A stretch of 64,000 nucleotides of DNA from Dolomedes plantarius (lineage: Eukaryota > Arthropoda > Arachnida > Araneae > Dolomedidae), in assembly GCA_907164885.2 (NCBI GenBank), contig OU015493.1, positions 217,635,459 through 217,699,458 on the forward strand, read 5' to 3'. A program made the translations under genes and the position numbers. The notes beneath the pieces are model-generated. The model was given only the letters and a program-made list of their open reading frames with translations. It did no database searches and was not told the origin of the DNA. Shown in pieces: positions 43,585-55,900 of this stretch; the stretch's first letter is position 1; each line of letters starts with the position of its first letter.

Positions 43585-45718
43585 ATAGGTTATGGAAAAT
43601 GCAAGTAAATTTCAATATTGTACCAAAATTAAGGGATTTTTTATATAGAGAAATATTTTAAGCTATTCAAAATATTAAATAATTAAAAAATTAATTCATT
43701 GTTTCTTTATGAATTTAATTCTCTAATAAAGTATACATTGACTTTTTTTTTCTTTGGTCAATCAAAATCCTCAAACATTTTCCTATCTTATTCCTTAGGA
43801 TTCTTATCCCATATTTTCCTTCTTTCTTATGGTCTGTGCTCAATTTAGCATCAGACCTTTCTCAATGAAAGAAACTATTTTTTTATAAAAGTCAAAAAGC
43901 ATACCAATGTTAAGATCTAAAATTACACCTTCTCCTAACAGTTTATAGACACATATTTAGATCCTAATATCTTGAATCCTAATTTACAAAAACAAAAAAA
44001 ATTAAATACTAGATAAACTGTGTTTTGATTTATTAGTTCTATTACTAGATTCAGTATATTCTAGTAGTAGAACTGATAAATTAAATCAAAGTTTCCAATA
44101 TTCTAGATAGGATGTCAAAGAACTGAATTATAAATCATAGGAGAAATTTCCTTTAATGCTTACACAAATAACTATAGGACCTAACACTATTATTTTACTG
44201 AAATAAGTAGGATAAAATTTTACAATTAAATTTTAAATCTTAAATGTAGTGATGTTTAGAAAAAAACATATACTGAGAGAATGAGTAACACAGAGAGATA
44301 GGAAGACAGCTGCATACAAACTACAACAATTTCTCAAACAGTGAAATATGTTTAAACAAATCACTAAATCATGTCAGTTGTACTCTTTTGACAAGTTGAC
44401 ATAAAAAGTACTAAATGAAATGCCTTCTGAATCATTTCACAATAGCGTGTAAATAATCTTATCTCACAACAGACTATGTGTTAACAAGACAAGTAATAAA
44501 AAAAAACACAATTTTCTAAGAGACTATACAATCTGTGTGCAGATCAAGCGCATATATTTTTTATATTTAATTCAACAGTTTATAAAATAATGGGAAGCAA
44601 CACCCCATCAATAGAGAACTGAAAGCTAGTAGTTAACTAAACATTTATTCAAAACTTTGTAACAAGTGTATTCTGTAAAAACTCTGTAACAAGTGTTTTG
44701 TTTAATTTTACCAAAAAATAAAGAAGAGTTATCTCATAGATCACTTTTACTCTTGACCCAATCTTACGTAAAAACCATCGAAAGAAAAACGGGTCGTCAT
44801 ATATAAGGAAGTTGCAAAATAAAAGTTATTGAAAGTAATATACACTTATTCCCGATATATCGTTGAATAATATGGAAAAAAACAATACTTCAGACATCTA
44901 GGATCTGTTATCATTAAATTGTTTGAAATGTTAAGAATAAACAAATGACTTGATTTAACAGCAATGTATAAAGCCATATGTACAAGTAACCCACTTAATA
45001 AAAACAGCTGATTACGTGTGTCAGAAATAATGATTTTTATTTTTGAAAGCAACTGTGCTAAAACTGCATAATTATCAAAGAAACGTACTAATTAAAAATG
45101 TCGCTTTCAACCTTGAATATTCTGGTTTACATTCAGAAATTTACAAAAGGAAATTTACATATTCTCTTCATACTTACGCCACTGAAAGAAACACAAAATC
45201 TCTTACGCAATCATCTGTGATGCCAGGTTTTCTACTTGGTTTCGAAATATTTTGGAAGGTATACGGCACAAGATAACAGTTAAGAAAGGCAAATAAGATG
45301 AAATGATTTCAAAGCTTTCGACCACTAGATGCGCTCCCGTTTGTTCTAACATTAAACCGAATGCCTTTATTTCTATGAACTCATTCATATTTTACCAATT
45401 GAAGCAAAATATTTTCCTAATGCATATTTAATATAAAGTAGTCTATATTGTTTTGCAGAATTTAAGAATCATATGTGTTTTAAAATTTTGTTATGTGTTA
45501 ATTATAATTTATAGTACAAGAAACTCTAATATTCCAAATGTACCTGAGTAGCAACAAAATTTGTAAGGACAGTTCGTTATAAATTTAACTAAAAAAACTC
45601 TTGCTTAACTTTTTCGAAGCTGAAACTATAAGCTTCTATTCCTGGAGTAAACAAGTAAAATTTCAGTCTGAATTTGTATTACAAAAGTAATTAAATGCTA
45701 ATAATATTGTCGTCCTCA
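43585..45718. other. AT-rich intergenic DNA, no genes seen
   Basis: Short open frames near 45043-45388 are not recognised and have no supporting splice or domain signals. Confidence 0.4.
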
Positions 45719-45888
45719 CTTCGATCTTTCTCTGACCAACGACGTTATCAGTAGCAGATTTAGCACCACTCGGGTGAATATTCAAAATATTTTATTCACG
45801 CGATTCACAAACAAAAACAATACTCAACTTATTTACAATATATATACACTAAAGTCCCCCTCAGTCTTAAAGAGGGGCAGGTACGACA
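45719..45888 (-). repeat. Gypsy 3' LTR with adjacent polypurine tract
   Basis: The 170-bp block starts TGTCGTCCTCACTTCG and ends GGTACGACA, an inverted TGTCGT/ACGACA pair. Just to the right (45889-45908), 'cctccccccccccccaaag' is, on the minus strand, a polypurine tract directly before the LTR, so this is a 3' LTR in minus orientation. About 150 bases match the LTR at 61848-62186, which has extra internal sequence. No 5-bp target duplication is visible. Confidence 0.65.
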
Positions 45889-46539
45889 CCTCCCCCCCCC
45901 CCCAAAGAGGGTAGTTGCAGCTGCAGTCTGCAAACACACATCTAACAATTATCTGTCTGCCGTCCTTTGCGTTTTTTATTTCCAATCGCAAGGCAAAAGA
46001 GATTACAAAGGAAGGATGAAATAAAAACAGAAGACCGGAGTCATTGCCCTAGGAGCGTTCTTGCTTCCCAATATCTCGACACCTTTGTAGATCGGCGAAG
46101 AGCCCCACATCGAAGTAGGTGGTCCCTTTCCATTACTTCTCCAGAATCGCATAGTGGGCAAAAAGGCTTGGGCCGTCCTTTACGTACAATATTAAATATA
46201 CTAAATTTCACAATAATAATAAAAATAACTACAAATTACACAAATCACAATAATGGTAAAAATAAACACTCATAGCACTAAACACAATCACAATTAACAC
46301 TATTTGGAGCTACATCTCCAAAACCATCAATAATTAAAGGTATAAAGATAAAATTACATATAAAAATCAAATTGCACATCTTACCATACTGGACACCACA
46401 TAAAACAGTTATAAATCAACATTCGTAAAATACTGCAACTAAGAGAAGAAAAACATAGTTAAAACACTACATATAAAGAAAAGACATTCAAAGAGTTCCA
46501 AAATAATTCCACAACAACATTTAGAAACTTCAGGTATTG

Positions 46540-46625
46540 TTAATCTTCGACAGGGAGACGCGACAAAGCATTTGCATTTGCCAGTTTTGCTCCTGGACAG
46601 TGAGAAATGGAGATCAAGCAGGGCG
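46540..46625 (-). pseudogene. Gypsy RNase H C-terminal fragment
   Basis: The minus-strand reading CPGAKLANANALSRLPVED matches the end of Gypsy (Mag/K02A2.6-like) RNase H, where the usual form is PG-x-x-x-xNADALSRLP. It lies in the same orientation as, and upstream of, the LTR at 45719-45888, so both probably belong to one decayed element lacking its integrase. Confidence 0.6.
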
Positions 46626-47155
46626 GTCGACCTGAAACGCCAAGCTAAAAAAAAACAAAATAGAAGCCAAATGAATAAACGCATCAAGTTCAATAATTAC
46701 AAGATAAAAAGAACTTTTTATACACCATGTTTTTAAATTTTCTGTTGAATCATATAAAATTGACAATTCTATGTATTAATAAATACTTTAAAAAATTTTT
46801 TTCATGAATTATCCCATCAACTTGAAAGAAAATGAAGTTAATTGGAAGTTAACTTGCGTTTAACTTTTCGTTCCCGTCCCCGCTGATAGATGGCTGCACC
46901 TGTCTACAAAACAAAATTAACTGAAAATGTATTCAAATCTGCTTAAAGATGGCTAAAAGTATTAAAATAATGCATTGCTATCGTGTTCTGAGCTATTCTA
47001 AAAGTTTCAAATGTCTAGCTAGTCGGGAAGTTAGTTAAAAATCGATTGCAAGATCTGTACTGGACAAACACACGCACAAACAAACAAGAAAGCGAGTTAA
47101 TAAAAATATGGTAATAAAAATTCGTCAGACAGCTGTACTGCTTATATACTCTGCA

Positions 47156-47342
47156 CAGGGCCTTTTTATCGCATGGGCAAATCGGGACTTTGCCCAGGGC
47201 CCCCTGATGCTAGGGGGCCCCAAAACCCCCTTGGCGTATGCACCTAGTACTTCTAATAGTATGTATTTTTATAAATGTCCGTAAGGGAGGGCCCCCAAAT
47301 AGCATCTGCCCAGGGGCCCCCAGCGTTCATAATCGGGCCCTG
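47156..47342. mobile_element. hAT MITE with exact 8-bp duplication
   Basis: Ends CAGGGCCTTTTTATCG and CATAATCGGGCCCTG are flanked on both sides by ACTCTGCA (47148-47155 and 47343-47350). At 187 bp and GGGCC-rich, it is non-coding. The fragment starting at 5936 is related. Confidence 0.9.
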
Positions 47343-47829
47343 ACTCTGCACCTCTTGCTCCTATACATCACATGTTAAAGCAGTGTGCGTAAATTATAAA
47401 ATTCTGAATGAACCAAGCATCGTACAAAATTAAAATAAAAAGTAGAATAATCTTATCAGCGAGTACTTTAAATTGAGATAAAATTGGATTTTCAAAGTTA
47501 AAATTTAACCGAGATACGGAATTTTTAATTTTTCGTAAAGTTAGGGATTTTGCTAGAATCGAGTTTTCGCCAAGAATTATTTCGTCAACATTTTAAGAAA
47601 ACCTATAGAGTTTAATATTCAACAGATTCGATTGAGGCTTGGTTTTTTTCGATTAGTTATTCGCTAACTTAAAATCTTTTATATGTTTCAGTTAAAAAAA
47701 TAAATATTTCTATCTTTAATTAGCACAAAACTGTAAAATTAGCATCTCAGCGCGATAGTACGCCAAAATGGCAACCATTATTCAGCAACACCGCTATTTT
47801 CCCAAGCTTTCAATCATAGAAGAATTGCG

Positions 47830-47900
47830 ATTGTCGCCCAGTGGATCAATGGTTAAGGCATCAGCCTTCAACTCCGTGGGCACGGGTTCGATTTCCGCAT
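47830..47900 (+). repeat. tRNA-derived SINE head
   Basis: TGGATCAATGGTTAAGGCAT is an A-box-like word, and GGGTTCGATTTCC 50 bases later is a near-consensus B box. The acceptor ends do not pair well, so this is probably the head of a SINE rather than a tRNA gene. Confidence 0.55.
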
Positions 47901-48352
47901 AAGACTTGGTTGTATTCTGGGGAGTTTTTAATTATTTTTACCATGTTTTTATTAACTTGCTTTCTTGTTTGTTTGTGCGTTTGTTCCTTACAAATCTTGC
48001 AATCGATTTTTAACTAACTTCCCGACTAGCTAGACATTTGAAACTTTTAGAATAGCTCAGAACACGATGACAATGCATTTTTTTAATACTTTTAGCCATC
48101 TTTAAGCAGAATTAAATTTATTTTCAGTTAATTTTGTTTTGTAGACTGGTGCAGCCATCTATCGCCCGGGACTGAAACGAAAAGTTAAATGAAAGTTGAC
48201 TTCCAATTAACTTCCTTTTCTTTCAAGTTGATGGGATAATTCATCAAAAAAATTTTAAAAAAGTATTTATCAATACATAGAGTTGTCAAGTTTATATGAT
48301 TCAACAGAAAATTTAAAAACATGGTATATAAAAACTTCTTTTTATCTTGTAA

Positions 48353-49453
48353 TCTATATATATAAAACAGTTCCGTAACTGACTCATTCATTCACTGACT
48401 GACTGACTGACATACAACGCACAGACCAAACCGCTGGACCTAAAGGGCTGAAATTTTGCATGGCGATTCTTCTTATTGTGTAGGGGTGCACTAAGAACGA
48501 TTTTTGAAAAATTCTTCTTAGATTTTTTTAAATTAAATTTTTAAGCTTTTTTTTAAACTTTTTTTACGTTTGCATTTAAAATAATACATTGAGGGTTATA
48601 AAATTTATATCACGAGAAAGATCCTAAAAATTCCTTTAAAATGAAATCTTTTTCGAATCTTTATCTCCATTTCCTGATTTTTGGTGAATTTTTAAAGATT
48701 AATTTTTAGAATTTAATTTATTAAATGCCGATCACGTGATTTCTTTCTGGTACTTCCATAGTTTTCGGGGTCGCTGAGATTAATAGTGACACTTCCGATG
48801 CCACTTAAGTGCAAGATCAGCCCCCCCCCCCTCCCCATCAGCATTGGGAGGAGTCAAGGGGTGAAGAAGGCGTGAATATAAAATGTTTAAAATGACAGAG
48901 AATAGTGTCGAATCCATAGTTTTAGGGGTCACTGGTATGAATAGGGACACTCTCGATGCCTTTAAAGTGAGAGTTTAGCCCCCAGCATTGGGGGGAGGAG
49001 GGGAGGAAATAAAGGGTGAATATAAAATGTCCAAAATGACCGAGAACAGTGTCGAATCCATAGTTTTCGGGGTCACTGAGATAAATAGGGACACTCTAGA
49101 TGCCGTTTAAGTGAGAGTTCAGCCCCCCCCCCTCAGCATTGGGGAGAGACGGGGGGAAAAAGGGTGAATATAAAATGTCCAAAATGACCGAGAGTAGTGT
49201 CGAATCCATAGTTTCGGAGTCACTGAGAGGAATATAGGAAATTTAAAATGTTGTTTATAATCAAGTTTTGAGTTAAATTAATAATAGAGTGAATTTGTAA
49301 TTTTATTTTATCATTTGTATACTGTATTTACTTTTAAATACCTGTAAATTAAAGTACTTAAATTTTACACTATATGTAGAATCAATTCCTTTTCCTGTGT
49401 CATAAAAAAATTGAGATAAATAAATACCCGGGCAACGCCGGGCAAACAGCTAG
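48353..49453 (+). mobile_element. Non-autonomous Helitron (plus strand)
   Basis: It starts TCTATATATATAAAACAGTT after an A and ends with hairpin CCCGGGCAACGCCGGG, then CAAACAGCTAG before a T. Its 1101 bp have no coding region. The 5' half (GACTGACTGAC, GGGCTGAAATTTTGCATGGC, GTAGGGGTGCACTAAGA) is shared with the two Helitrons at 54282-55900. The 3' half has about three and a half degenerate ~145-bp direct repeats starting at CCATAGTTTTCGGGGTC (48758, about 48914, 49058, 49206) and is not shared with them. Confidence 0.9.
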
Positions 49454-49454
49454 T

Positions 49455-49720
49455 GATGTATAAATAGTGTTTAGTACGATATTTCCCATTGTGTTTATAA
49501 AGATTGTCTAGAATAGAAAAATGCCATCCAAATTACAATTAAAACGGAAAAACAACCAGGCCTATTACAGAGATTCGAAAAAACAAAGAGTGCTCCAATT
49601 AAGTTAACAAAGTGACACATTTGTAACTGATGATGATGCTCCAGGTATCAGGCAATTGTTTGCCTACAAAAGCCCAGTTTGTGAATGGTTATTTACCTAT
49701 TTAAAAAAAAACTGATATCC
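49455..49720. other. Unassigned segment with short open reading
   Basis: A reading from the ATG at about 49521 (MPSKLQLKRKNNQAYYRD...) is open for under 30 codons before a stop. It is not recognised and is probably a TE fragment. Confidence 0.3.
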
Positions 49721-50829
49721 AGTAAAAAAAACTTTTAAAAAGTATAAAAACGCCAAGCTTCAAAACAAAAGTTATGACTAAAAAATGGTGTGATATCAAA
49801 TATCCAAGCTTATTAAGTTCTGGTACTTAATTTCCTAATCACGAATTTTTCATATCTAAGTGAAGTGGTGAAGCATGACTTGTTGATAGAAACCCTTCTT
49901 CCCTGGACCAAACTCATCATAACCTGTTTCTGAAAATTTAAGTTTTAAATATTTATACATGCCAGGCTTGGCGGCCGTCTGAAAAATAAAATCATTAAAA
50001 TATCAGAAAGCAAAAAAAAAAAAAAAAATAGTTAATATGAATTTAAAACATCAATTTCAGATTTTAACTGCGCACTTTGGTGCTCGGTTAGACAGTATGT
50101 TTATAGCATCATTCCAACAAAAGGTACGACAAAAAATGGTGTTATATCCAATTTTATTAAGCACTGGGACTCAATTACATTTCTTAACAGATTTTTTATG
50201 GGATATTAGTCATATTAATCAGTCTTCTATTTGAAGTTAATGCATGGTGTCAAACAAAACAAACCGTTATCTAGAAAGAAAAATAATAAATAATGTTGTC
50301 ATTCCCCAAAGGAACAATTTTGCATTAAACAACAAAAAATATGAATACCATGCTTTGGAGTTACGTTGCCCAAATGTAACGTGAAAGAAATTTCAAATTT
50401 ATAGAATAATTTGTGGTCATCTTAAAATTGCTGCTACATTCATTTTAAAAGTAACCAAATAATAGGACACACATATTTTGCATAACTAAAATGAATAATT
50501 TTTACAACTAAATAACATACTTTCGACGTTTCAACAGGCAAAATTTATTTATTCCAAATACAAAAAGACGGCCGACAAGCCTGGCATGTAAAAATATTCA
50601 AAACTTAAATTTTCAGAAACAGGTTATGATGAGTTTGATCTAGGGAAGAAGGGTTTCTATCAACATGTCATGCTTTACCACTTCACTTAAATGTGAAAAA
50701 TTCGTGATTAGGAAATTAAGTACCAGAACTTAATAAGCTTGGATATTTGATATCACACCATTTTTTAGTTATAACTTTTGTTTTGAAGCTTGGCCTTTTT
50801 TTTTTTTACTTTTTAAAAGTTTTTTTAGT
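49721..50829. mobile_element. Second foldback-type element, ~265-bp inverted arms
   Basis: Left arm 49721-49985 and right arm 50565-50829 are inverted copies. Outer ends read AGTAAAAAAAACTTTTAAAA and, complemented, ACTAAAAAAACTTTTAAAA. The inner ends share CATGCCAGGCTTG and CGGCCGTCT. The spacer (about 580 bp) is AT-rich with no coding signal. The right end abuts the RNase H of the minus-strand Gypsy at 50830. Confidence 0.75.
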
Positions 50830-50843
50830 GGATTTCATATTTT

Positions 50844-51330
50844 TCAAGTGCCAAAGCCCACCACTGAAGTTTCGCTGATTGGGGTGCTCCTTTGGTGATA
50901 AAAGTAAAAAGGGTTATGGTAGGTGATGAGTTCTATTTGAGCTCCAAATATCCATGTCTCAAATTTAAATAAATTCCAAACGATTGTATAAGCCTGTCGT
51001 TTTATAGTGGACCATGCTTGTTGCGCTTTACTCAGTTTCTGACTGGCAAAATTTATCGGCTGTAGCACTCCATCATCATCTCTCTGTGATAAACAGGATC
51101 CCACAGCATAAGCAGAGGCATCTGCTTGAATGGTGTATGGTTTATTAATCACTGGCTGTAAAGTTTCGGCGCGTTGCACAGTATTTCTTTGAGTTTTTGG
51201 AAGTTAGCTTCGTATACCTCTGACCACGGAATGTTCTCGGGCACTCTTTTCTTGTTCAGCTCAGTTAAGTGATTTACTAGTTCGGAATAGTTCTTGATGT
51301 AATCCCTATAATAATTACGCAATCCTAATA
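50844..51330 (-). pseudogene. Gypsy RNase H (copy 2)
   Basis: Minus-strand reading: YTIQADASAYAVGSCLSQRD (first Asp), PINFASQKLSKAQQAWSTIK, RQAYTIVWNLFKFETWIFG and AQIELITYHNPFYFY. In the last motif the usual Asp (TDHNP) is Tyr. The chain ends at ALEKYEI-like codons where the foldback arm begins. Confidence 0.75.
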
Positions 51331-52257
51331 GACTTCGTAACTGCGTTTTTGTTTTGGGGGGGATATCAATTTTTCGATCGCCTCGAGTTTGCTTGGATCG
51401 GGTTGGTGCCTCCCAGACCCAATCAAATGTCCCAAATAATTTATATTTGCACGTGCAAAATCACACTTTTTAATGTTCACAGTAAATCCTAGTTCTGCTA
51501 ATTTTTCCTCGAATTGCGCCTTTAGGTGTTCCAAATGTCTTTTCCAATTAGAGGAATAAATTGCAATATCATCGATGTAGGCTTTACAATATTGTTGATG
51601 ATCTGACAAAGCCGTGTTCATAACTCGTTGAAACGTCGCTGCAGCACTTCTAGCCCAAATCGCGTGACTTTCCATCGGTAATGGGATCGAGGGTTTCAAT
51701 TTACGTTAAATCCCTGCTTTCTTCTTCCAAAGGTATCTCCCAGTAACCTTGCAAAATATTTGAAGGTTTATTACATTAGCTTGCCTGATACTGTTAATCA
51801 GGTCAGTGACATTTTCCACGGGAAAATCGTCTTTCTTTGTTACTATATTCAGAAATCTAAAGTCGATGCATAGTCTCATACTACTGTCTTCTTTATTGAC
51901 GCACACAACCGGATAAGATATCCCTGCTTCACTAGGTTCAATCAGGTCTAAGCGTTCTAGCTCTTTAATCTGATCATCAACTTTCGGTTACAAAGTCTTG
52001 GGTATGCGATAAATATAACATATGGTTTCTTCCTCACCGCTCCTTCAATTAATCTTATCTTATGCTCTCCAAACTTAGCAATTTGCATTTCCCCTGAAAA
52101 TACTTCGACAAGTTTTCTTGAGTATATTTATCAACTCTTTACCCGAGCGTCTAAGTGCTCTATATTTAAATCGGGAATAAAATCACACTCCCATCCATCC
52201 TGTAGCGGAGGGGCATAAATGTCTCCGAATTCCTGATCTTCTTCAAAAATAACTCAT
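51325..52257 (-). pseudogene. Gypsy reverse transcriptase (copy 2)
   Basis: Minus-strand readings: DQIKELERLDLIEPS (about 51985-51940), AGISYPVVCVNKEDSSMRLC, IDFRFLNIVTKKDDFPVENV (RT box 1-2), RSAAATFQRVMNTALSDHQQ, YCKAYIDDIAIYSSNWKRHL (YxDD active site) and VNIKKCDFARANINYLGHLI, SGRHQPDPSKLEAIEKL. A frame break lies near 51705, and the pre-RT part (52250-52000) is heavily shifted. Confidence 0.85.
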
Positions 52258-52258
52258 A

Positions 52259-52449
52259 GGGCCTGTTCACATAGGAGTCCGTTGCGTTGCGTTGCGTTAA
52301 GGAAAAGATGACGTTGAGACGAAAATAAACCAATCATATGCCTCCAAACGATCAGCAATGAAATTTTTAACGCCTATGATTGGTTTATTTTCGTCTCAAC
52401 GTCATCTTTTCCTTAACGCTACGCAACGGACTCCTATGTGAACAGGCCC
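52259..52449. mobile_element. Palindromic MITE, copy 3
   Basis: Ends GGGCCTGTTCACATAGGAGT and complement. The arms are longer by a GTTGC repeat on one side. It is inserted between integrase and RT of the minus-strand Gypsy, at a different codon position from copy 2. Flanks are ATA and TTA. Confidence 0.85.
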
Positions 52450-52454
52450 TTACG

Positions 52455-53985
52455 GCTTGAGAACGCGGATAGTACTTTCTCATCTTATTAACTTGTAGCG
52501 TGTCGTACACTTCCATCAATAAGTTTTACTCTGTACGAATGCTGGGAATCATTCTCTACGACCTCACCAGGACCGGTCCAACGTGCATACAGTTTATTTG
52601 AGGAATCTGGAATTAATAGTGTTATGAGGGGTACCAGAGATACCCCATTGCGTTGTGTCAAATTGGGGGGGGGGGTGAACTACAAAGGTAACGTGACGTG
52701 TATAAATAAAATAAGAACATTTATTTTACAATATTATACAAAGGTTAGTTTACATATCATAAATGCATTTCTTGGCTTTATGTATTATATGTATAAAGAA
52801 TAAAATGTTTCGGCCATGTTGTATCCGCTTCCTGCGGAAAAATCATTACGGTTTGAGCGAAATAAAGTTCAATTTATCAAAATTGATAAAAACATCAGTT
52901 CCATTTTTAGCACCATTTGAAAGGGGAGAAATGACCAACCTGGGGACCTTTGAGGAGGCAGCAAGGCATCGCACGATGAGGCTGGGGCGCTTCTGCCGGT
53001 GGAGGCCACAGGCACATCGCGGGCGGTTGAAAACGAACATCTCGTCCCGTCGGGGCTTTAGCGGGGGCGCCTCTCTCCTCTCCTAGTCATTGCGCAGCAG
53101 TTCCAGGTTTTCTGCTACAGCTCGCCAGACCGAATCTCCGACCATCTGCCTCAGCTCTCGTCGTCGATTTTCAAAAAAAAACTCGGGGATCATTTTTCCC
53201 CATTTGGTATTGGCCCCTCCCCAGGCGTGTCCCTCGGCAATAAATTTACGTGGTCTCTCAAGTAAATTTACCGCCGTTCCGTGCATTTTATTCGTGGGCC
53301 GGATGATACAAAATCCCCACGGTTGACTCACGTGGTATTTTTATTTCCTCGAAAATTGGATGACCCTTGAGTCTTTCCTGGAATTTTCTTCCTCCCATCC
53401 AAGAAATTTTGGGGTGCGATGCTTCTCGGAACTTAGTGCAGGTGCAGGTGCAGGCCAGGCCGCCTTTTTCCAATATGGCTGTTTTCTGACCCGTAAATGT
53501 GTTGACGGAAAAAGAAAATGGCTATACTGTTGGAAGGAGACACAATGTTCAAATTGTGGATCCTTCACAACAAATAGGATAACTTATTCACCTACCTCGA
53601 ATTTCTTACACGACGTACGTTGGTTGAAATAATCCCCATATGACTTTTTTGCACCTGCGATTACTGATGCCCGTTCAGCGGCGGTCTCCAGATTGATTTT
53701 CAGCCTCTGTAGAACCATCTACTGCTGTAGAATCATCTACTGCAGATTCTGCAACACTTATGGAAATATGAACTTCCCCAGCCCACGTCGATTTTAAAAT
53801 GGCTAACGGACCTTTAGCTTCTCTTCCATACACAATTCGAAATGGTGATAGTCTCGTTGTACACTTGGGTACCTCTCTATATGTCCACAATAAAAACTGT
53901 AATTGTCTATCCCAATCAGTAGGATCTTCTCTTATTACGTGGTGTAGCATATTTTTGAGGCCGCCGTTCCACCTTTCCACCAAGC
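52455..53985 (-). pseudogene. Gypsy integrase C-terminal half (copy 2), split by a solo LTR
   Basis: Right part (about 53985-53573): GLVERWNGGLKNMLHHVIRE (contains the catalytic Glu), LQFLLWTYREVPKCTTRLSP and IVYGREAKGPLAILKSTWAG, then a spacer and AAERASVIAGAKKS. Left part (52619-52455): IPDSSNKLYARWTGPGEVVE and SYRVKLIDGSVRHATS. The two parts flank the solo LTR exactly. The HHCC domain and the two catalytic Asp residues are missing, replaced on the right by an unrelated repeat (53986 onward). Confidence 0.8.
52620..53572 (-). repeat. Solo LTR with 5-bp duplication, inside a Gypsy integrase
   Basis: 953 bp, starting TGTTATGAGG and ending TTCACAACA, flanked on both sides by AATAG (52615-52619 and 53573-53577). 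An AATAAA near the left end on the minus strand suggests minus orientation. It contains open frames of 60-107 codons, unrecognised. Family is undetermined. Confidence 0.85.
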
Positions 53986-54280
53986 CCAGCCACACACCGA
54001 ATGCAACAAAACTGTGCGCAACGTTTCTGTTTCTAGCTTTCCGTATCCGACGCATCATCTGCAATGTAATCGAAGGAGAGTGCTGCACACCGGATGCAAC
54101 ATTGTTTTGAAACACCTCGCGTCATTTCGGAAACGTTGCTGCAACAAAAGTGTATGCTTCTCTGACCGATGTTTCTCAACACACAGCTGGTGAAACATTT
54201 CATCTGCGCATGTGCAGGAACACGAGCATTTTATTTTCATTAATGCTCCTTGTTGAGGATTTTTGCATTATTATAATAAA
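53986..54280. repeat. Unclassified repeat next to Gypsy copy 2
   Basis: A segment of about 55 bases containing CCACACACCGAATGCAACAA and TGCGCAACGTTTCTGTT is also found, inverted, at about 60405-60470. The remainder has no coding signal. Confidence 0.5.
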
Positions 54281-54281
54281 A

Positions 54282-55239
<958 letters not shown>

Positions 55240-55900
55240 CTAGCTGAAAACCCGCACTTCGCTACGGAGTACATTCAAATTAAATACAATGGTCAATGTA
55301 TGCAATTAATGCCAAAAAAATAAATATATATATTTATAATAAATACGACGATCAATATATACAATTGATGTAGAAAAAAATATATATATTTAAAAATATC
55401 GTAAGGGATATTTTTATAGACAAAATAATGTCCAATCGTCTGCCGCATTAGCAAGAAAAAAAACGTATTTTTTTGTCTATTTAGTTGTTATGCACGTGAC
55501 GATAAATTTATTTAAAGTACCAGGAAAAGAAATCACGTGATCAGCATTTAATAAATTGAATTCTAAAAATTAATCTTTAAAAATTCTCGAAAAATCAGAA
55601 AATAGAGGTAAAGATTCGTAAAAGATTTCATTTTAAAGGAATTTTTAGGATCTTTCTCGCGATATAAATTTTATAACCCTCAAACTATTATTTTAAATGT
55701 AAACATAAAAAAAGTTACTAAAACAGCTTAAAAATTTAATTTTAAAAAATCTAAGAAGAATTTTTCAAAAATCTCTCTTAGTGCACCCCTACACTATAAG
55801 AATCGCCATGCAAAATTTCAGCCCTTTAGGTCTAGCGGTTTTGTCTTTGCGTTGTATGTCAGTCAGTGAGTCAGTTACGGAACTGTTTTATATATATAGA
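55240..55900 (-). mobile_element. Helitron 2 of a tandem pair (minus strand)
   Basis: On the minus strand it begins TCTATATATATAAAACAG (55900, preceded by A) and ends TTTTCAGCTAG (55240), where the TC of the neighbouring copy begins directly. 661 bp, the same family without the AT arrays. The terminal hairpin is weaker than in copy 1. Confidence 0.88.

Larger units (their letters stand above)
46696..48352. mobile_element. Foldback-type element with ~420-bp inverted arms
   Basis: Left arm 46696-47121 and right arm 47929-48352 are inverted copies. Outer ends are ATTACAAGATAAAAAGAA. Inner parts share ACAAACAAGAAAGC and the 'actagctagacatttgaaac' region. The arms differ by scattered changes and small indels. 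The spacer holds a hAT MITE (47156-47342) and a tRNA-derived head (47830-47900). A Helitron (48353-49453) is inserted at the very end of the right arm; the last T of the arm is 49454. Confidence 0.75.
50830..53985 (-). mobile_element. Ty3/Gypsy element with integrase before RT (copy 2, partial)
   Basis: On the minus strand the order is integrase (53985-52455, interrupted by a solo LTR), RT (52257-51325) and RNase H (51325-50844). This repeats the integrase-first order of the element at 12640-20026. Gag, protease and the integrase N-terminal half are missing, and the 3' end is cut by the foldback element. A palindromic MITE is at 52259-52449. Confidence 0.75.

Noticed and set aside
45043..45388. 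Small open frames as possible exons upstream of BTG
   Set aside because: No domain, no convincing splice sites, AT-rich context typical of chance frames.
47830..47900. Functional tRNA gene
   Set aside because: A and B boxes are present, but the acceptor stem does not pair and it sits in a foldback element spacer; SINE head preferred. The same argument applies at 31884-31948.
52763..53086. 107-codon frame as a host gene
   Set aside because: It is contained in the solo LTR 52620-53572 and is unrecognised.
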